This document shows positions 42,176 to 50,994 of a DNA stretch of 64,000 bases, piece by piece. The translations under genes were made by a program, and so were the position numbers. Origin of the DNA: Paenibacillus camelliae (GTDB lineage Bacteria; Bacillota; Bacilli; Paenibacillales; Paenibacillaceae); the NCBI RefSeq assembly GCF_023715345.1, contig NZ_JAMBNY010000012.1, positions 62,001-126,000 of the forward strand, in the 5' to 3' direction. The notes beneath the pieces are model-generated. The model made no database searches and had not been told where the DNA came from. It saw nothing but the letters and a program-made list of their open reading frames with translations. The stretch's first letter is position 1. Each line of letters starts with the position of its first letter.

Positions 42176-43486
42176 ATGTTAAACGAAAGAAAACGCTCAG
42201 AGCAGCTTTATGAGGAGGCTCTGCAGCATATCGTCGGAGGAGTCAATTCTCCTTCGCGTTCATATAAGGCTGTCGGGGGTGGTGCACCCGTCTTTATGGA
42301 GCGCGCACAAGGCGCTTACTTCTATGATGTCGACGGCAACAAATATATTGACTACTTAGCAGCCTATGGTCCGATCATTACCGGACATGCTCATCCTCAC
42401 ATTACTGAAGCGATTATTAAAGCTGCAACTAATGGTACGCTTTACGGTACACCGACAGAGCTTGAAATCCATCTTGCTAAAATGCTCAAATCTGCGATTC
42501 CTTCGATGGACAAGGTCCGTTTTGTAAACTCGGGAACTGAAGCCGTAATGACGACCATTCGTGTAGCACGCGCATATACCGGAAGAAACAAAATTATTAA
42601 ATTTGCAGGATGCTACCATGGTCATTCAGATCTCGTGCTTGTCGCTGCTGGCTCCGGTCCATCGACACTGGGCATCCCTGACAGTGCTGGTATTCCTACT
42701 AGCATCGCACATGAGGTCATTACCGTTCCTTACAACGACATTCCTGCTTTGAAGGAGGCTTTGGAGCGCTGGGGAGATGAAACCGCCGCGGTTATGATCG
42801 AACCGATTGTTGGTAACTTCGGCATGGTTATGCCACATCCAGGCTACTTAGAGGCTGTATGCTCTTTGTCTAGAGCAGCAGGAGCACTAGTCATCTACGA
42901 TGAGGTCATTAGCGCATTCCGCTTCCATTACGGCTCATCTCAAACGTATGCTGCTTTCCCTGACCATCAAGCAATCGAGCCGGATCTTACCGCTCTTGGG
43001 AAAATCATTGGCGGTGGTCTTCCAATCGGTGCTTATGGCGGACGCAAGGATATTATGGAGAAGGTTGCACCGCTGGGCCCTGCTTATCAAGCAGGAACGA
43101 TGGCAGGCAACCCTGCATCTATTTCTGCAGGTATCGCATGCTTAGAGGTGCTGCAAACTCCAGGCATCTATGAGCGCATGGATCAACTAGCGACTAAGCT
43201 TAAGCAAGGCTTGCTCGATGCAGCTAAGCAGTCTAATATCGCATTAACCGTTAATCAGATCCGCGGCTCGTTATCGACACACTTCTGTAATCATGAGGTG
43301 ACAAACTACGATCAGGCACTTGATACCGACGGTGAATTGTTTGGACGATTCTTTAAAGGTATGCTCGAGCGCGGCATTAACCTTGCACCTTCGAAGTATG
43401 AGGCATGGTTCTTAACGACAGAGCATACTGAAGCAGATATTGATCAAACGATCGAAGCGGCACACGAGGTTATGTCGAAACTATAG
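42176..43486 (+). CDS. gsaB: Glutamate-1-semialdehyde 2,1-aminomutase
   Basis: A 436-residue PLP enzyme converting glutamate-1-semialdehyde to 5-aminolevulinate for heme. Signs are [60 protein letters not shown] with the PLP Asp242, and [19 protein letters not shown] with Lys276. It stands alone rather than in a hem operon, which fits the stand-alone gsaB (hemL2) copy of Bacilli. AAAAGGAG lies upstream of the ATG. It is followed at 91 bases by an aldolase-fold gene on the same strand. Confidence 0.94.
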   Translation: MLNERKRSEQLYEEALQHIVGGVNSPSRSYKAVGGGAPVFMERAQGAYFYDVDGNKYIDYLAAYGPIITGHAHPHITEAIIKAATNGTLYGTPTELEIHLAKMLKSAIPSMDKVRFVNSGTEAVMTTIRVARAYTGRNKIIKFAGCYHGHSDLVLVAAGSGPSTLGIPDSAGIPTSIAHEVITVPYNDIPALKEALERWGDETAAVMIEPIVGNFGMVMPHPGYLEAVCSLSRAAGALVIYDEVISAFRFHYGSSQTYAAFPDHQAIEPDLTALGKIIGGGLPIGAYGGRKDIMEKVAPLGPAYQAGTMAGNPASISAGIACLEVLQTPGIYERMDQLATKLKQGLLDAAKQSNIALTVNQIRGSLSTHFCNHEVTNYDQALDTDGELFGRFFKGMLERGINLAPSKYEAWFLTTEHTEADIDQTIEAAHEVMSKL

Positions 43487-43576
43487 TAGAAGCAGGTCTG
43501 TATTGTATTGAGGTTAACTGAATAAACTAAAGCATTTGAATACAACAACATTAGACTACATATAAGGAGGTGCTTT

Positions 43577-44857
43577 ATGAATATTCAATATTTACATCCT
43601 TCAGATCAAATTGTCATGATGATGGAACGAATATACAGGTATGGTATGACAACGACCTCCGGTGGAAATCTATCGATCGTTGATGAGAACGGCGATATGT
43701 GGATTACACCTGCCGGCGTAGACAAGGGAGAGCTGACACGTCAAGATATCGTTTGTGTAAAGGCTGACGGCACAATTGTTGGAAAGCATCGTCCATCTAG
43801 TGAGTTTCCATTCCATAAGCTAATCTACGAGCAGCGACCAGATCTTAAAGCAGTCCTTCATGCACATCCTCCTGCACTTATTGCATTCAGTATTGTGAGG
43901 CAAATTCCAAACGTTGCTATGCTGCCTCATGATTACCGAGTGTGTGGCACAGTTGGCATGGCACCTTATGGACTGCCGGGCAGTATGGAGCTTGGAAACA
44001 ATATCGCGCAGGTCTTCTCCACTGGCATTAATACGGTCATGCTTGAGAATCATGGTGTCGTCGTAGGCGGCGAAACGATGTTCGAGGCGTTCCAGCGCTT
44101 TGAGACATTAGAGTATTGTGCACGTCTAGAGATTAATGCTAGACGTATCGGTACGCCAGTCGAGCTTATTACGAAGGTCGACATCGTTGCCCATGAACCA
44201 GAGCTCGATGAGTTCGTACCGTCAGTGATTAGCAGTGAAGAGCGTGAGGCTCGCCGTGAGATGTGCAAGCTTATACATCGCTCCTATGAACAGCAGCTCT
44301 TTACGAGCACGCAGGGAACCTTCTCACAGCGCTTATCTGATGGCTCTATCCTTACGACGCCATTCGATATGGACCGTAAATATTTGCAACCTGAAGATCT
44401 CGTCCGTATTAAGGACGGCAAGCGAGAAGCAGGAAAAGTGCCTAGCCGCTCTATTAAGCTGCAAACAGCTATTTATGAGGCTCAGCCTCATATACGCTCA
44501 ATTATATTGGCGCACCCACCGAACATTATGGCCTTTGCCATTACAGGTGAGGTATTCGATTCGCGCATGATTCCTGAGAGCTACATCCTGCTGCGTGATA
44601 TTCCTAAGGTACCGCATGATGATCTGTACACGAAGGAAAATGAGGTTGCTCAGCTGCTGACGCCGCAAACCCCGATCGTAATCGGTCAAAATTGCTGTGC
44701 CATCGTAACGGGCACTAGTCTGCTAAGCACCTTCGATCGTTTGGAGGTTGCCGAATACAGTGCGATGGCCGTTATTTCTGCTAAAGCGCTAGGTAACATT
44801 ATTCATATGGAGCCTGCGCGTATCGAGGAAATCGACATAGCCTTTAAGCTAAAATAA
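43577..44857 (+). CDS. Double class II aldolase/adducin domain protein
   Basis: A 426-residue protein made of two class II aldolase domains. Domain 1 (about 5-200) keeps the active-site features: TTSGGNLS, the acidic SSEFPFH, the zinc pair His95/His97 in HAHPP and His159 in LENHG. Domain 2 (about 222-420) has the same fold, but HAHPP is replaced by LAHPP (311-315) and LENHG by GQNCC (370-374), so two metal ligands are lost. It is therefore probably catalytic in domain 1 and structural or regulatory in domain 2. GGAGGTG precedes the ATG. The substrate, likely a phosphorylated sugar, is unknown. Confidence 0.85.
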   Translation: MNIQYLHPSDQIVMMMERIYRYGMTTTSGGNLSIVDENGDMWITPAGVDKGELTRQDIVCVKADGTIVGKHRPSSEFPFHKLIYEQRPDLKAVLHAHPPALIAFSIVRQIPNVAMLPHDYRVCGTVGMAPYGLPGSMELGNNIAQVFSTGINTVMLENHGVVVGGETMFEAFQRFETLEYCARLEINARRIGTPVELITKVDIVAHEPELDEFVPSVISSEEREARREMCKLIHRSYEQQLFTSTQGTFSQRLSDGSILTTPFDMDRKYLQPEDLVRIKDGKREAGKVPSRSIKLQTAIYEAQPHIRSIILAHPPNIMAFAITGEVFDSRMIPESYILLRDIPKVPHDDLYTKENEVAQLLTPQTPIVIGQNCCAIVTGTSLLSTFDRLEVAEYSAMAVISAKALGNIIHMEPARIEEIDIAFKLK

Positions 44858-44867
44858 TATGAAATAG

Positions 44868-44920
44868 ATAGCGCCGATAAGCATGTATTCAGTATGGAAT
44901 ACTAGCTATCGGCGCTTTTG
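44868..44920 (+). terminator. Terminator of the aldolase gene
   Basis: AGCGCCGATA (44870-44879) pairs with TATCGGCGCT (44907-44916), followed by TTTTG. The long loop contains a second small stem (GTATTC/GAATAC). Confidence 0.85.
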
Positions 44921-44998
44921 CATAGGAGCTTATATCATCAATAATGCTTCAACTGGACCATTCACTGTTTACTCGCTAGCCTCTGTCTATTAACTACG

Positions 44999-45514
44999 TT
45001 AATGAGCTGCTTCCGAACAAGCTTGCTCATGGCTTAGCAGCTTCTCTTTCATTCCAATTCCCCCAGCACTAAAGCCTGTCAGCTTGCCGTTGGATCCGAT
45101 AACACGGTGACAGGGGACAACAATCATGACCGGATTTTTGCCGATGGCACCGCCTACTGCTCTGACTGCGGCGCGATTTCCAACGGAAACTGCAATGTCT
45201 AGGTAGCTTACCGTCTTGCCATACGGAATAGTTTTCAGTGCATCCCATACTCGCTGTTGAAATGTCGTTCCACGTAAATCTAGCGGACAATCGAAGGAGC
45301 TTCGTTCGCCACTCCAGTATTGCAACAGCTGCTCAATATAGCCCTGAAGCTCCGCATCGTTTTTAATCAATTCCGCTTGCTCAATATGCTTGCTGCACCA
45401 ACGTTCTAGCTGTTCGACATCATCATTTACATCGATGTAGCATAGTCCTTGCTCTGTCGCTGCAACGATATAATTAACATCATTAACATCTAACTTGCTC
45501 CAATATACGTTCAA
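44999..45514 (-). CDS. ogt: Methylated-DNA-protein-cysteine methyltransferase
   Basis: About 171 residues from a TTG start (MNVYWSKLDV) that has GGAGG nine bases upstream. An open frame continues 22 codons further into a dispersed repeat, but that part is repeat sequence. The enzyme transfers alkyl groups from O6-alkylguanine to its own Cys135 in VVPCHRVIG. The DNA-binding region contains GTTFQQRVWDALKTIPYGKT and AVRAVGGAIGKNP. It acts in repair of alkylated DNA. The adaptive Ada domain is absent, so it is the constitutive type. Confidence 0.93.
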   Translation of the reverse strand: MNVYWSKLDVNDVNYIVAATEQGLCYIDVNDDVEQLERWCSKHIEQAELIKNDAELQGYIEQLLQYWSGERSSFDCPLDLRGTTFQQRVWDALKTIPYGKTVSYLDIAVSVGNRAAVRAVGGAIGKNPVMIVVPCHRVIGSNGKLTGFSAGGIGMKEKLLSHEQACSEAAH

Positions 45515-45551
45515 GCAATTATTCCTCCAATCTCTAACTTTATTAAAATAA

Positions 45552-45757
45552 AGTTCAATAAGCTCAGGCTTCAGGACCAAGAAGATTGGACGCTAGTAGA
45601 AAACGAGTAGCGCAGCGTACGATTTTGGTACGTGAGCAACTACAATGTTTTTGCAGAAAACATGTATCGGAAGCATAATCTTCGCTAGCGTTCAATATTC
45701 GACGCCGAGTTTACTACAAACTCGTAACCTCGTCATCAAGCCAGTGCTTATTGAACT
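45552..45757. repeat. Dispersed intergenic repeat with covarying ends
   Basis: The ends AGTTCAATAAGC (45552-45563) and GCTTATTGAACT (45746-45757) are exact inverted copies. The core GTAGCGCAGCGTACG...TTGGTACGTGAGCAAC is shared with other copies. An extra segment with TGTTTTTGCAGAAAACATGT inserted after the core makes it longer (about 206 bases). It fills much of the gap between ogt and the chemoreceptor gene. Confidence 0.85.
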
Positions 45758-45771
45758 TCCTCTAAATAGAA

Positions 45772-45806
45772 AAATGGGACAAGCTGCTTGCAGCAAGTCC
45801 CATCTT
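45772..45806 (-). terminator. Terminator of the chemoreceptor gene
   Basis: On the minus strand ATGGGACTTGCTGC pairs with GCAGCTTGTCCCAT, then TTTTTC. It lies directly after the stop of the gene at 45810-47090. Confidence 0.8.
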
Positions 45807-45809
45807 GTC

Positions 45810-47090
45810 CTATGTTCTAAAGTATGAGGCCTTCTCTAATAATTCTGTTGACTTCATGCGCAGCTCGTCCGTCGATGCCGCAATTTCCTCCATGATCGCA
45901 GCTTGCTGCTGAGACGTATCATGAACGCTTTCCGCACCTTCACGGATGTTTTGCGCAACCTGAGCAACCTTACTTGTTTGCTCACGTGATTCCCTAACTT
46001 GCTTTGCTTGAATTTCAAGCAGCTGAGCCATTTTTTCAACGGTAGCAGACACACTTTCTGCTTCCTCTTTTACTTCTTGGAAGGCTTTAGCGAACTGTTC
46101 GCCATTTTCAGCTTCCTGACTCGATAGCTCATATTGCTTCGTAATCGACTGAACTGCTGCCGATACTCCATGCTGCACCTGCTCAATGAGCTGGCGAATT
46201 TCATCAACCGCATGACCACTGCTATCTGCAAGCGTCTTGACTTCCTGTGCAACGACAACGAAGCCTCTCCCCTCTTCTCCTGCACGTGCTGCTTCAATCG
46301 CTGCATTCAGTGCAAGCAGGTGAGTTTGCTCAGCGATACCGCCAACGACACTCGATATATTTCCTATTTGTTCAGCAAGCTCACTAAGCTGCTGAATCGT
46401 TTCTAGTGATCCTCGATTCAATTGCTCTAAATGACGCATCCCTTCAACTAGTGAATGGAATACCTCTTCACTTTGTGTAGCTGCCGCATTCATATGCTCC
46501 GTGCGCTGCTTCGCAACGCTTGCCTCTTCCTGCATATTTAATGCAGACTGATATAGCTCGTCTGCTGCAGTGTGAAGCAGATTCGTCGAGCTTGCCTGCA
46601 TCGAGGTACCGGATGTAATTTGCTCTGATTGAATAGTTAGCCCCTCTAGCTGTGCCGCAGTTTGACTAACAGCTCCTTGCAGCTCTTGCACATGTCGGTC
46701 AGTGAGCGAGGAATTCGCTTTAATGCTAGTAACGATCGTACGCAGCTGCTCTGTCATTTTATTAACAGCCTCTGCAAGCTGATACATTTCGTCACGTGAA
46801 CGAACCTCGATCGCAGCAACATTCAAGTTCCCTTTCGCTGCTTCAGTCACCGTATCGGTAACAGCAACTAATGGCTTAAGCATCCAACGTGATGCAACAT
46901 AACCGAACAAGCCTGTCCAAAAAACACCTACTGCTAATGTTCCTACTACGAATAGCCATGTTGGTATACTAGAGAATAGATCTAGCTGACCAAGAATAAG
47001 AAGTACAAACGCACTTGTCGCATATGTAATCGCGGATACGATCGTAATTCCAAGTACCATTTTTCTGACGATACTTTTACGAATAAACAT
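45810..47090 (-). CDS. Methyl-accepting chemotaxis protein without an extracellular sensor
   Basis: A 426-residue chemoreceptor. Two membrane helices (about 11-34 and 44-68) are joined by a loop of under ten residues, so no periplasmic-type ligand domain is present. A HAMP domain follows, then the long signalling coiled coil with the conserved hairpin tip [22 protein letters not shown] and [18 protein letters not shown] (about 250-289), which contacts CheA and CheW. The protein must therefore sense through membrane or cytoplasmic signals. It is a single gene. Confidence 0.9.
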   Translation of the reverse strand: MFIRKSIVRKMVLGITIVSAITYATSAFVLLILGQLDLFSSIPTWLFVVGTLAVGVFWTGLFGYVASRWMLKPLVAVTDTVTEAAKGNLNVAAIEVRSRDEMYQLAEAVNKMTEQLRTIVTSIKANSSLTDRHVQELQGAVSQTAAQLEGLTIQSEQITSGTSMQASSTNLLHTAADELYQSALNMQEEASVAKQRTEHMNAAATQSEEVFHSLVEGMRHLEQLNRGSLETIQQLSELAEQIGNISSVVGGIAEQTHLLALNAAIEAARAGEEGRGFVVVAQEVKTLADSSGHAVDEIRQLIEQVQHGVSAAVQSITKQYELSSQEAENGEQFAKAFQEVKEEAESVSATVEKMAQLLEIQAKQVRESREQTSKVAQVAQNIREGAESVHDTSQQQAAIMEEIAASTDELRMKSTELLEKASYFRT

Positions 47091-47120
47091 AAATTCGCTC
47101 CTTTTTATTTAGAGTATCTA

Positions 47121-47981
47121 TTACTTATTATAGTTATCAAAAGAGCTTTGCAGCTGCTGCAGCAATGGTTGATGGATATGACCGTTCGATGCTACAACAT
47201 CTCGTGCTTCAAGGTGATAAGGCTGACCATGGCGATCGGTTACTGTGCCGCCTGCTTCTTGAATAATAAGCGAGCCAGCTGCCAAATCCCAGCTATTCAA
47301 GTTATATTCAAAAAAGCCCGTTAATCGTCCTGCAGCGACATAAGCAAGATGCAGAGCGGCAGATCCAACTGCACGTATATTGCGGACCTGTGGTGCTAGC
47401 TGGGCAATCGCATGCAAATTAAGCGGAAGGGCATAGCTCTGATCCGGTGGAAATCCGGAAGCGATCAAGCTTTCTTGTAGCGTCTGCTCCTGGGAAACGG
47501 CAAGACGTTTACCATGTACGTAAGCACCTTTCCCTTTCTCCGCAACAAACAATTCATCAGAGCTCGGATCGTAGATCACGCCAACGATAACTTCGCCTTT
47601 ATGAGCAAGTGCGATCGATATACAATAGTATGGAAAGCCGTGGATATAGTTCGTTGTCCCGTCAATGGGGTCAACAATCCACAAGTACTCTGCATCCTTC
47701 GCACTAGCAATCGCCTTCGAGGATGCCTCTGCGCCTGGTTCAACGCCTTCTTCTCCGAGAAAAGCATGCTGTGGGAAGTGTGTACTAATTAAATTGCGAA
47801 TCAAACGTTCTGAGCCTTTGTCGATTTCTGTAACTAAATCAGATGCAGAAACCTTTTGATTCAGCTTCAGTGCAGTGCCAAGCTTCGTTTTCACCCATTC
47901 TCCTGCCTTAGCAGCACTGTTAATGGCTACAGCTGTAAAGCTTTTGCTGCCTACAACGGAGGGCAATTGTTTCTCGTTCAT
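47121..47981 (-). CDS. Inositol monophosphatase family protein
   Basis: A 286-residue FIG superfamily phosphatase. Metal-binding motifs are LGEEGVEPG (about 75-83), WIVDPIDGTTNYIHGFP (about 101-117) and WDLAAGSLIIQEAGG near residue 230. Members hydrolyse inositol-1-phosphate, and some act on NADP or fructose-1,6-bisphosphate, so the natural substrate is uncertain. An N-terminal extension of about 20 residues precedes the fold. It lies 30 bases upstream of the chemoreceptor start and might be cotranscribed with it. Confidence 0.9.
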   Translation of the reverse strand: MNEKQLPSVVGSKSFTAVAINSAAKAGEWVKTKLGTALKLNQKVSASDLVTEIDKGSERLIRNLISTHFPQHAFLGEEGVEPGAEASSKAIASAKDAEYLWIVDPIDGTTNYIHGFPYYCISIALAHKGEVIVGVIYDPSSDELFVAEKGKGAYVHGKRLAVSQEQTLQESLIASGFPPDQSYALPLNLHAIAQLAPQVRNIRAVGSAALHLAYVAAGRLTGFFEYNLNSWDLAAGSLIIQEAGGTVTDRHGQPYHLEARDVVASNGHIHQPLLQQLQSSFDNYNK

Positions 47982-48176
47982 ATATGATCACCCTTTCATT
48001 GATGATTACTATCTATTGACTCTATGCTATAGCTATTAATGCCTTCAAGTATTTCTACATAGCTGTCTGTCTACTTCCATATTAGTACAAAATTCGATAA
48101 CACTCAAACATTGTTTCATAGAATTACAAAAATAATACCTCTTTATTAAAACGTTTACAAAAATGTTCATATAAAC

Positions 48177-48216
48177 GTGAACCAGCATAATAGCTTGATG
48201 CTTTATGCTGGTTCAC
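48177..48216 (-). terminator. Terminator of uvsE
   Basis: GTGAACCAGCATAA (48177-48190) and TTATGCTGGTTCAC (48203-48216) are perfect inverted copies, 14 bases after the uvsE stop on the minus strand. It has only a few T residues after it. Confidence 0.75.
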
Positions 48217-48229
48217 TTCTTCTACTTTT

Positions 48230-49246
48230 TTAGGTCAACTCAATCGCTCCATTATTTAACACGACGATATGCTCATGCTGCTGAGCTTTCACTCGAAAAT
48301 CATCCATTAGCTGGAATAGAGCAGCATCTTTAGCCTTCGCCTCTAGCATACAATCGATAGCCGATGCATGCTGCTTGGCCTGCTGTAAGAAATGAAGCAG
48401 CGGCTCTACCTCAACATAATCGGCATGACCACGCGGATCGCTTAAGCTTCTCGGACTGGACGAGTGAATTTTAACTGGCAGCTCATCAAGCGTAACATTA
48501 AGCCTCTCACACTCGCGTGTCCACGTAGCAACGATACGCGGCCAGTAGTAATGGATTAGCTCATCCTCCGTTATCGAACCTGGATTGACCCAGTGATGAT
48601 GGATATCGAGCACCATTGGTACGCCGACAGCCTCTGCAGCCGCAAGAGTTTCAGCTACATTGAACGTTTTATCGTCATTTTCCAGCGTAACTCTATGTCT
48701 AATCCTTGCGGGCAGCTCACTAAATTGCTGTATGAATCGTTTCCCTGCCGTCTCCTTATCACCGTACGCGCCACCCATGTGGATGTTGCATTTGCTTTTC
48801 TCATCTAGCCCCATTGCCTCAAGCATGGCGACATGGTATTCCATATCTCGTATAGAGCTCTTGAGCACCTCTTCACGTGGCGTGCTGAATACACAAAAAT
48901 GGTCGGGGTGAAGGGAAACACGCATCCCTTTATCCTTCACAAACTGACCGATCGCTTGAAACGGCTCAGCAAGCTTGTCGTAAGGGACCCAGTCCTCGAG
49001 CGCTGCATGGGTAGCAAGTGGAATTAGCTTAGAGGAAAAGCGGTACACCATAATGTCATTGCCGTAGCAATGCTTAAGCAGCCGCAGCGTATTGTGCAAG
49101 TTCGTATTTGCGATTTGCTCTAAACGCCCAAGCGCTGCCTCACGGTCTGCAAGCTTGGAAAAGCTGGCATAGGTCATCGTTTTGGACGGTGACGATTCCT
49201 TTAGCTCTAAGCTTAATGCAACAAAGCCAAATCTAACTCTTGTCAT
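48230..49246 (-). CDS. uvsE: UV DNA damage endonuclease
   Basis: A 338-residue UvsE/UVDE TIM barrel that cuts 5' of cyclobutane dimers and 6-4 photoproducts, starting ATP-independent repair. Family blocks are VRFGFVALSLEL at the N terminus, LKHCYGNDIMVYRFSSKLIP, RVSLHPDHFCVF, NIHMGGAYGDKE, TLENDDKTFNVAE and MVLDIHHHWVNPG, carrying the metal His, Glu and Asp residues. Its ATG overlaps the stop of the gene at 49246-49560 by one base (TAATG), so the two are translationally coupled. Confidence 0.93.
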   Translation of the reverse strand: MTRVRFGFVALSLELKESSPSKTMTYASFSKLADREAALGRLEQIANTNLHNTLRLLKHCYGNDIMVYRFSSKLIPLATHAALEDWVPYDKLAEPFQAIGQFVKDKGMRVSLHPDHFCVFSTPREEVLKSSIRDMEYHVAMLEAMGLDEKSKCNIHMGGAYGDKETAGKRFIQQFSELPARIRHRVTLENDDKTFNVAETLAAAEAVGVPMVLDIHHHWVNPGSITEDELIHYYWPRIVATWTRECERLNVTLDELPVKIHSSSPRSLSDPRGHADYVEVEPLLHFLQQAKQHASAIDCMLEAKAKDAALFQLMDDFRVKAQQHEHIVVLNNGAIELT

Positions 49247-49560
49247 TACTGTTCTCCAAAAAACATCTCCTCGGCAAGCGCAGTTTGTACACGTGCCTCT
49301 TCTTCTGTTAATTTGCGAACGAGCTCCATCTCAACCTGAGTCACTTCTTCACCTTGAAAGTTAATTTCAGCGATAGAAGCTAATACACGAACAATAGCAA
49401 TTGCTTGATTGGAGGGGGTATATGCTATAACCTTTTGTCCGGTTGGATAGACTCGAAAGCCCTTCTTCACCATCTTACCCTTTCCGTACTCCAACAATTC
49501 ATATAATTCCTGATCTGATTTGAATTTACATACTGAATTAAATTCTGTTTGAAATCCCAT
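49246..49560 (-). CDS. Small protein coupled to uvsE
   Basis: A 104-residue soluble protein with an N-terminal beta-rich part (MGFQTEFNSVCKFKS, KKGFRVYPTGQKVIAY) and an acidic helical C terminus with KLTEEEARVQTALAEEMFFG. The KKGFRVYP segment is reminiscent of short Bacillales proteins such as DUF2584, but I am not sure of that link. The one-base overlap with uvsE suggests a shared role or shared regulation. The function is unknown. Confidence 0.65.
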   Translation of the reverse strand: MGFQTEFNSVCKFKSDQELYELLEYGKGKMVKKGFRVYPTGQKVIAYTPSNQAIAIVRVLASIAEINFQGEEVTQVEMELVRKLTEEEARVQTALAEEMFFGEQ

Positions 49561-49714
49561 TCATATCCCTCGCGATCTATAATCATCTTATTTCATTGTA
49601 TAATGTTTAATCTTGTTCAGTATATCGAAAATTAGCCCATATAGCCATAAATTCATCATGATCAAAGGTACTTTCTCCCCTACACTCGCAGTTGTTTAAG
49701 TAGAAGGCTGCATG

Positions 49715-49779
49715 AAAAAAGCATCCTATAGCATGTATTCGTTTTTCGATCGAATCATGCCAATAAGATGCTTTTAGGT
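49715..49779. terminator. Bidirectional terminator between ddl and the uvsE unit
   Basis: AAAAGCATC-TAT-GCATG pairs with CATGC-AATA-GATGCTTTT, a long interrupted stem (49719-49775) with six A residues before it and four T residues at the other end. On the minus strand it follows the ddl stop (49805). Confidence 0.8.
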
Positions 49780-49804
49780 TGTATGGACTCTAGTAATCGC
49801 AATG

Positions 49805-50911
49805 CTATTGCAGGTCACCAGTATAATCAATTAATTGCTTCTCTGCGTGTCGGTCGAAGGCAAGCTGGATTAGCTTATCAAGCAAATCCTTATAGCTTAA
49901 GCCTGTTTCTCTCCACAATAGCGGATACATACTGAATGGTGTGAAGCCTGGTAAAGTATTCGCTTCATTCAAATACCAGTTACCCGTTGTACGCTCTAAG
50001 AAGAAATCGATTCGGGACAGGCCCGTGCCATCAATCGCTTGAAAGGCAGTTATCGCCATCTCTCGCACTTGCTCCATCTGTTCCTCGCTTATTTCAGCTG
50101 GAATAGCCATTCTTGATTTGCCATCAATGTACTTCGCCTTGTAGTCATAGAAGGCGTTGGAGGAAATAATTTCCCCTGCAATAGATGCCGCTGGCTCCTC
50201 ATTGCCTAGTACAGCAACCTCAATCTCACGACCATCCACGAACTCCTCAACGATGACTTTACGATCAAAGCGGAATGCATACTCAATCGCTTGAATCAGC
50301 TCCTCACGATTGTTTGCTTTAGAAACACCTACACTAGAGCCTAGGTTAGCAGGCTTAACAAAGCAAGGGTAGCCGAGAGCGATCTCGCATTCCATTAAGT
50401 AAAATTCTTGCTGCTTCAGCCATTGCGGCTTCGTGAAGTAACGAAACACACATTGAGGCAAGCCAGCATCAGCAAATGCCTTTTTCATAAATACTTTATC
50501 CATGCCAACAGAGGAAGCTAATACACCTGCACCAACATAGGGAATGTTCGCCATCTCGAACAGACCTTGAATCGTTCCATCCTCGCCAAATGTACCGTGC
50601 AGCAATGGCAGCATCACATCGACTTGATCCTCATGCACAATTCCATCTATAGCTGAAAATAAAGAAAATAGTGCAGCATGTGTCGTTCCTTTTCCAGTGC
50701 TAGCTGCAATACGCAGCTGTTCAGCGGATTCAGGTGGCTGATTCATGGCAGGGCCAGACAGCCATTGCCCTTGCTTCGTAATATAAAACGGCTTAATCTC
50801 ATATTTGCTATAATCAAATTCCTTCGAAACGGCAAATGCAGTGGACAGAGATACCTCATGCTCCCCTGACTTACCGCCGTAAACTAGGCCTACCTTAATT
50901 TTACTTCCCAT
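49805..50911 (-). CDS. ddl: D-alanine--D-alanine ligase
   Basis: A 368-residue ATP-grasp enzyme making D-Ala-D-Ala for peptidoglycan. I start at MGSKIKVGLVYGGKSGEHE because GGAGGAAC precedes it; the longer frame has none. Key blocks are GEHEVSLSTA, LLHGTFGEDGTIQG, VKPANLGSSVGVSKA, FYDYKAKYIDGKS with the Tyr typical of D-Ala specificity rather than D-lactate, RIDFFLE and LNEANTLPGFTPFSMYP. It stands alone next to the amidase gene. Confidence 0.95.
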   Translation of the reverse strand: MGSKIKVGLVYGGKSGEHEVSLSTAFAVSKEFDYSKYEIKPFYITKQGQWLSGPAMNQPPESAEQLRIAASTGKGTTHAALFSLFSAIDGIVHEDQVDVMLPLLHGTFGEDGTIQGLFEMANIPYVGAGVLASSVGMDKVFMKKAFADAGLPQCVFRYFTKPQWLKQQEFYLMECEIALGYPCFVKPANLGSSVGVSKANNREELIQAIEYAFRFDRKVIVEEFVDGREIEVAVLGNEEPAASIAGEIISSNAFYDYKAKYIDGKSRMAIPAEISEEQMEQVREMAITAFQAIDGTGLSRIDFFLERTTGNWYLNEANTLPGFTPFSMYPLLWRETGLSYKDLLDKLIQLAFDRHAEKQLIDYTGDLQ

Positions 50912-50994
50912 TACTGTTCCTCCGCTGCTTTCATTAAGCACACGATGTGTACCTTCTTTTTGATAAATGAATGAGGTGGACAGCTGCAGTTTGC

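Noticed and set aside
48145-48162. CcpA-like cre sequence (AAAACGTTTACA)
   Set aside because: It lies between a gene start and the end of another unit with no sugar gene nearby, and the match is incomplete.
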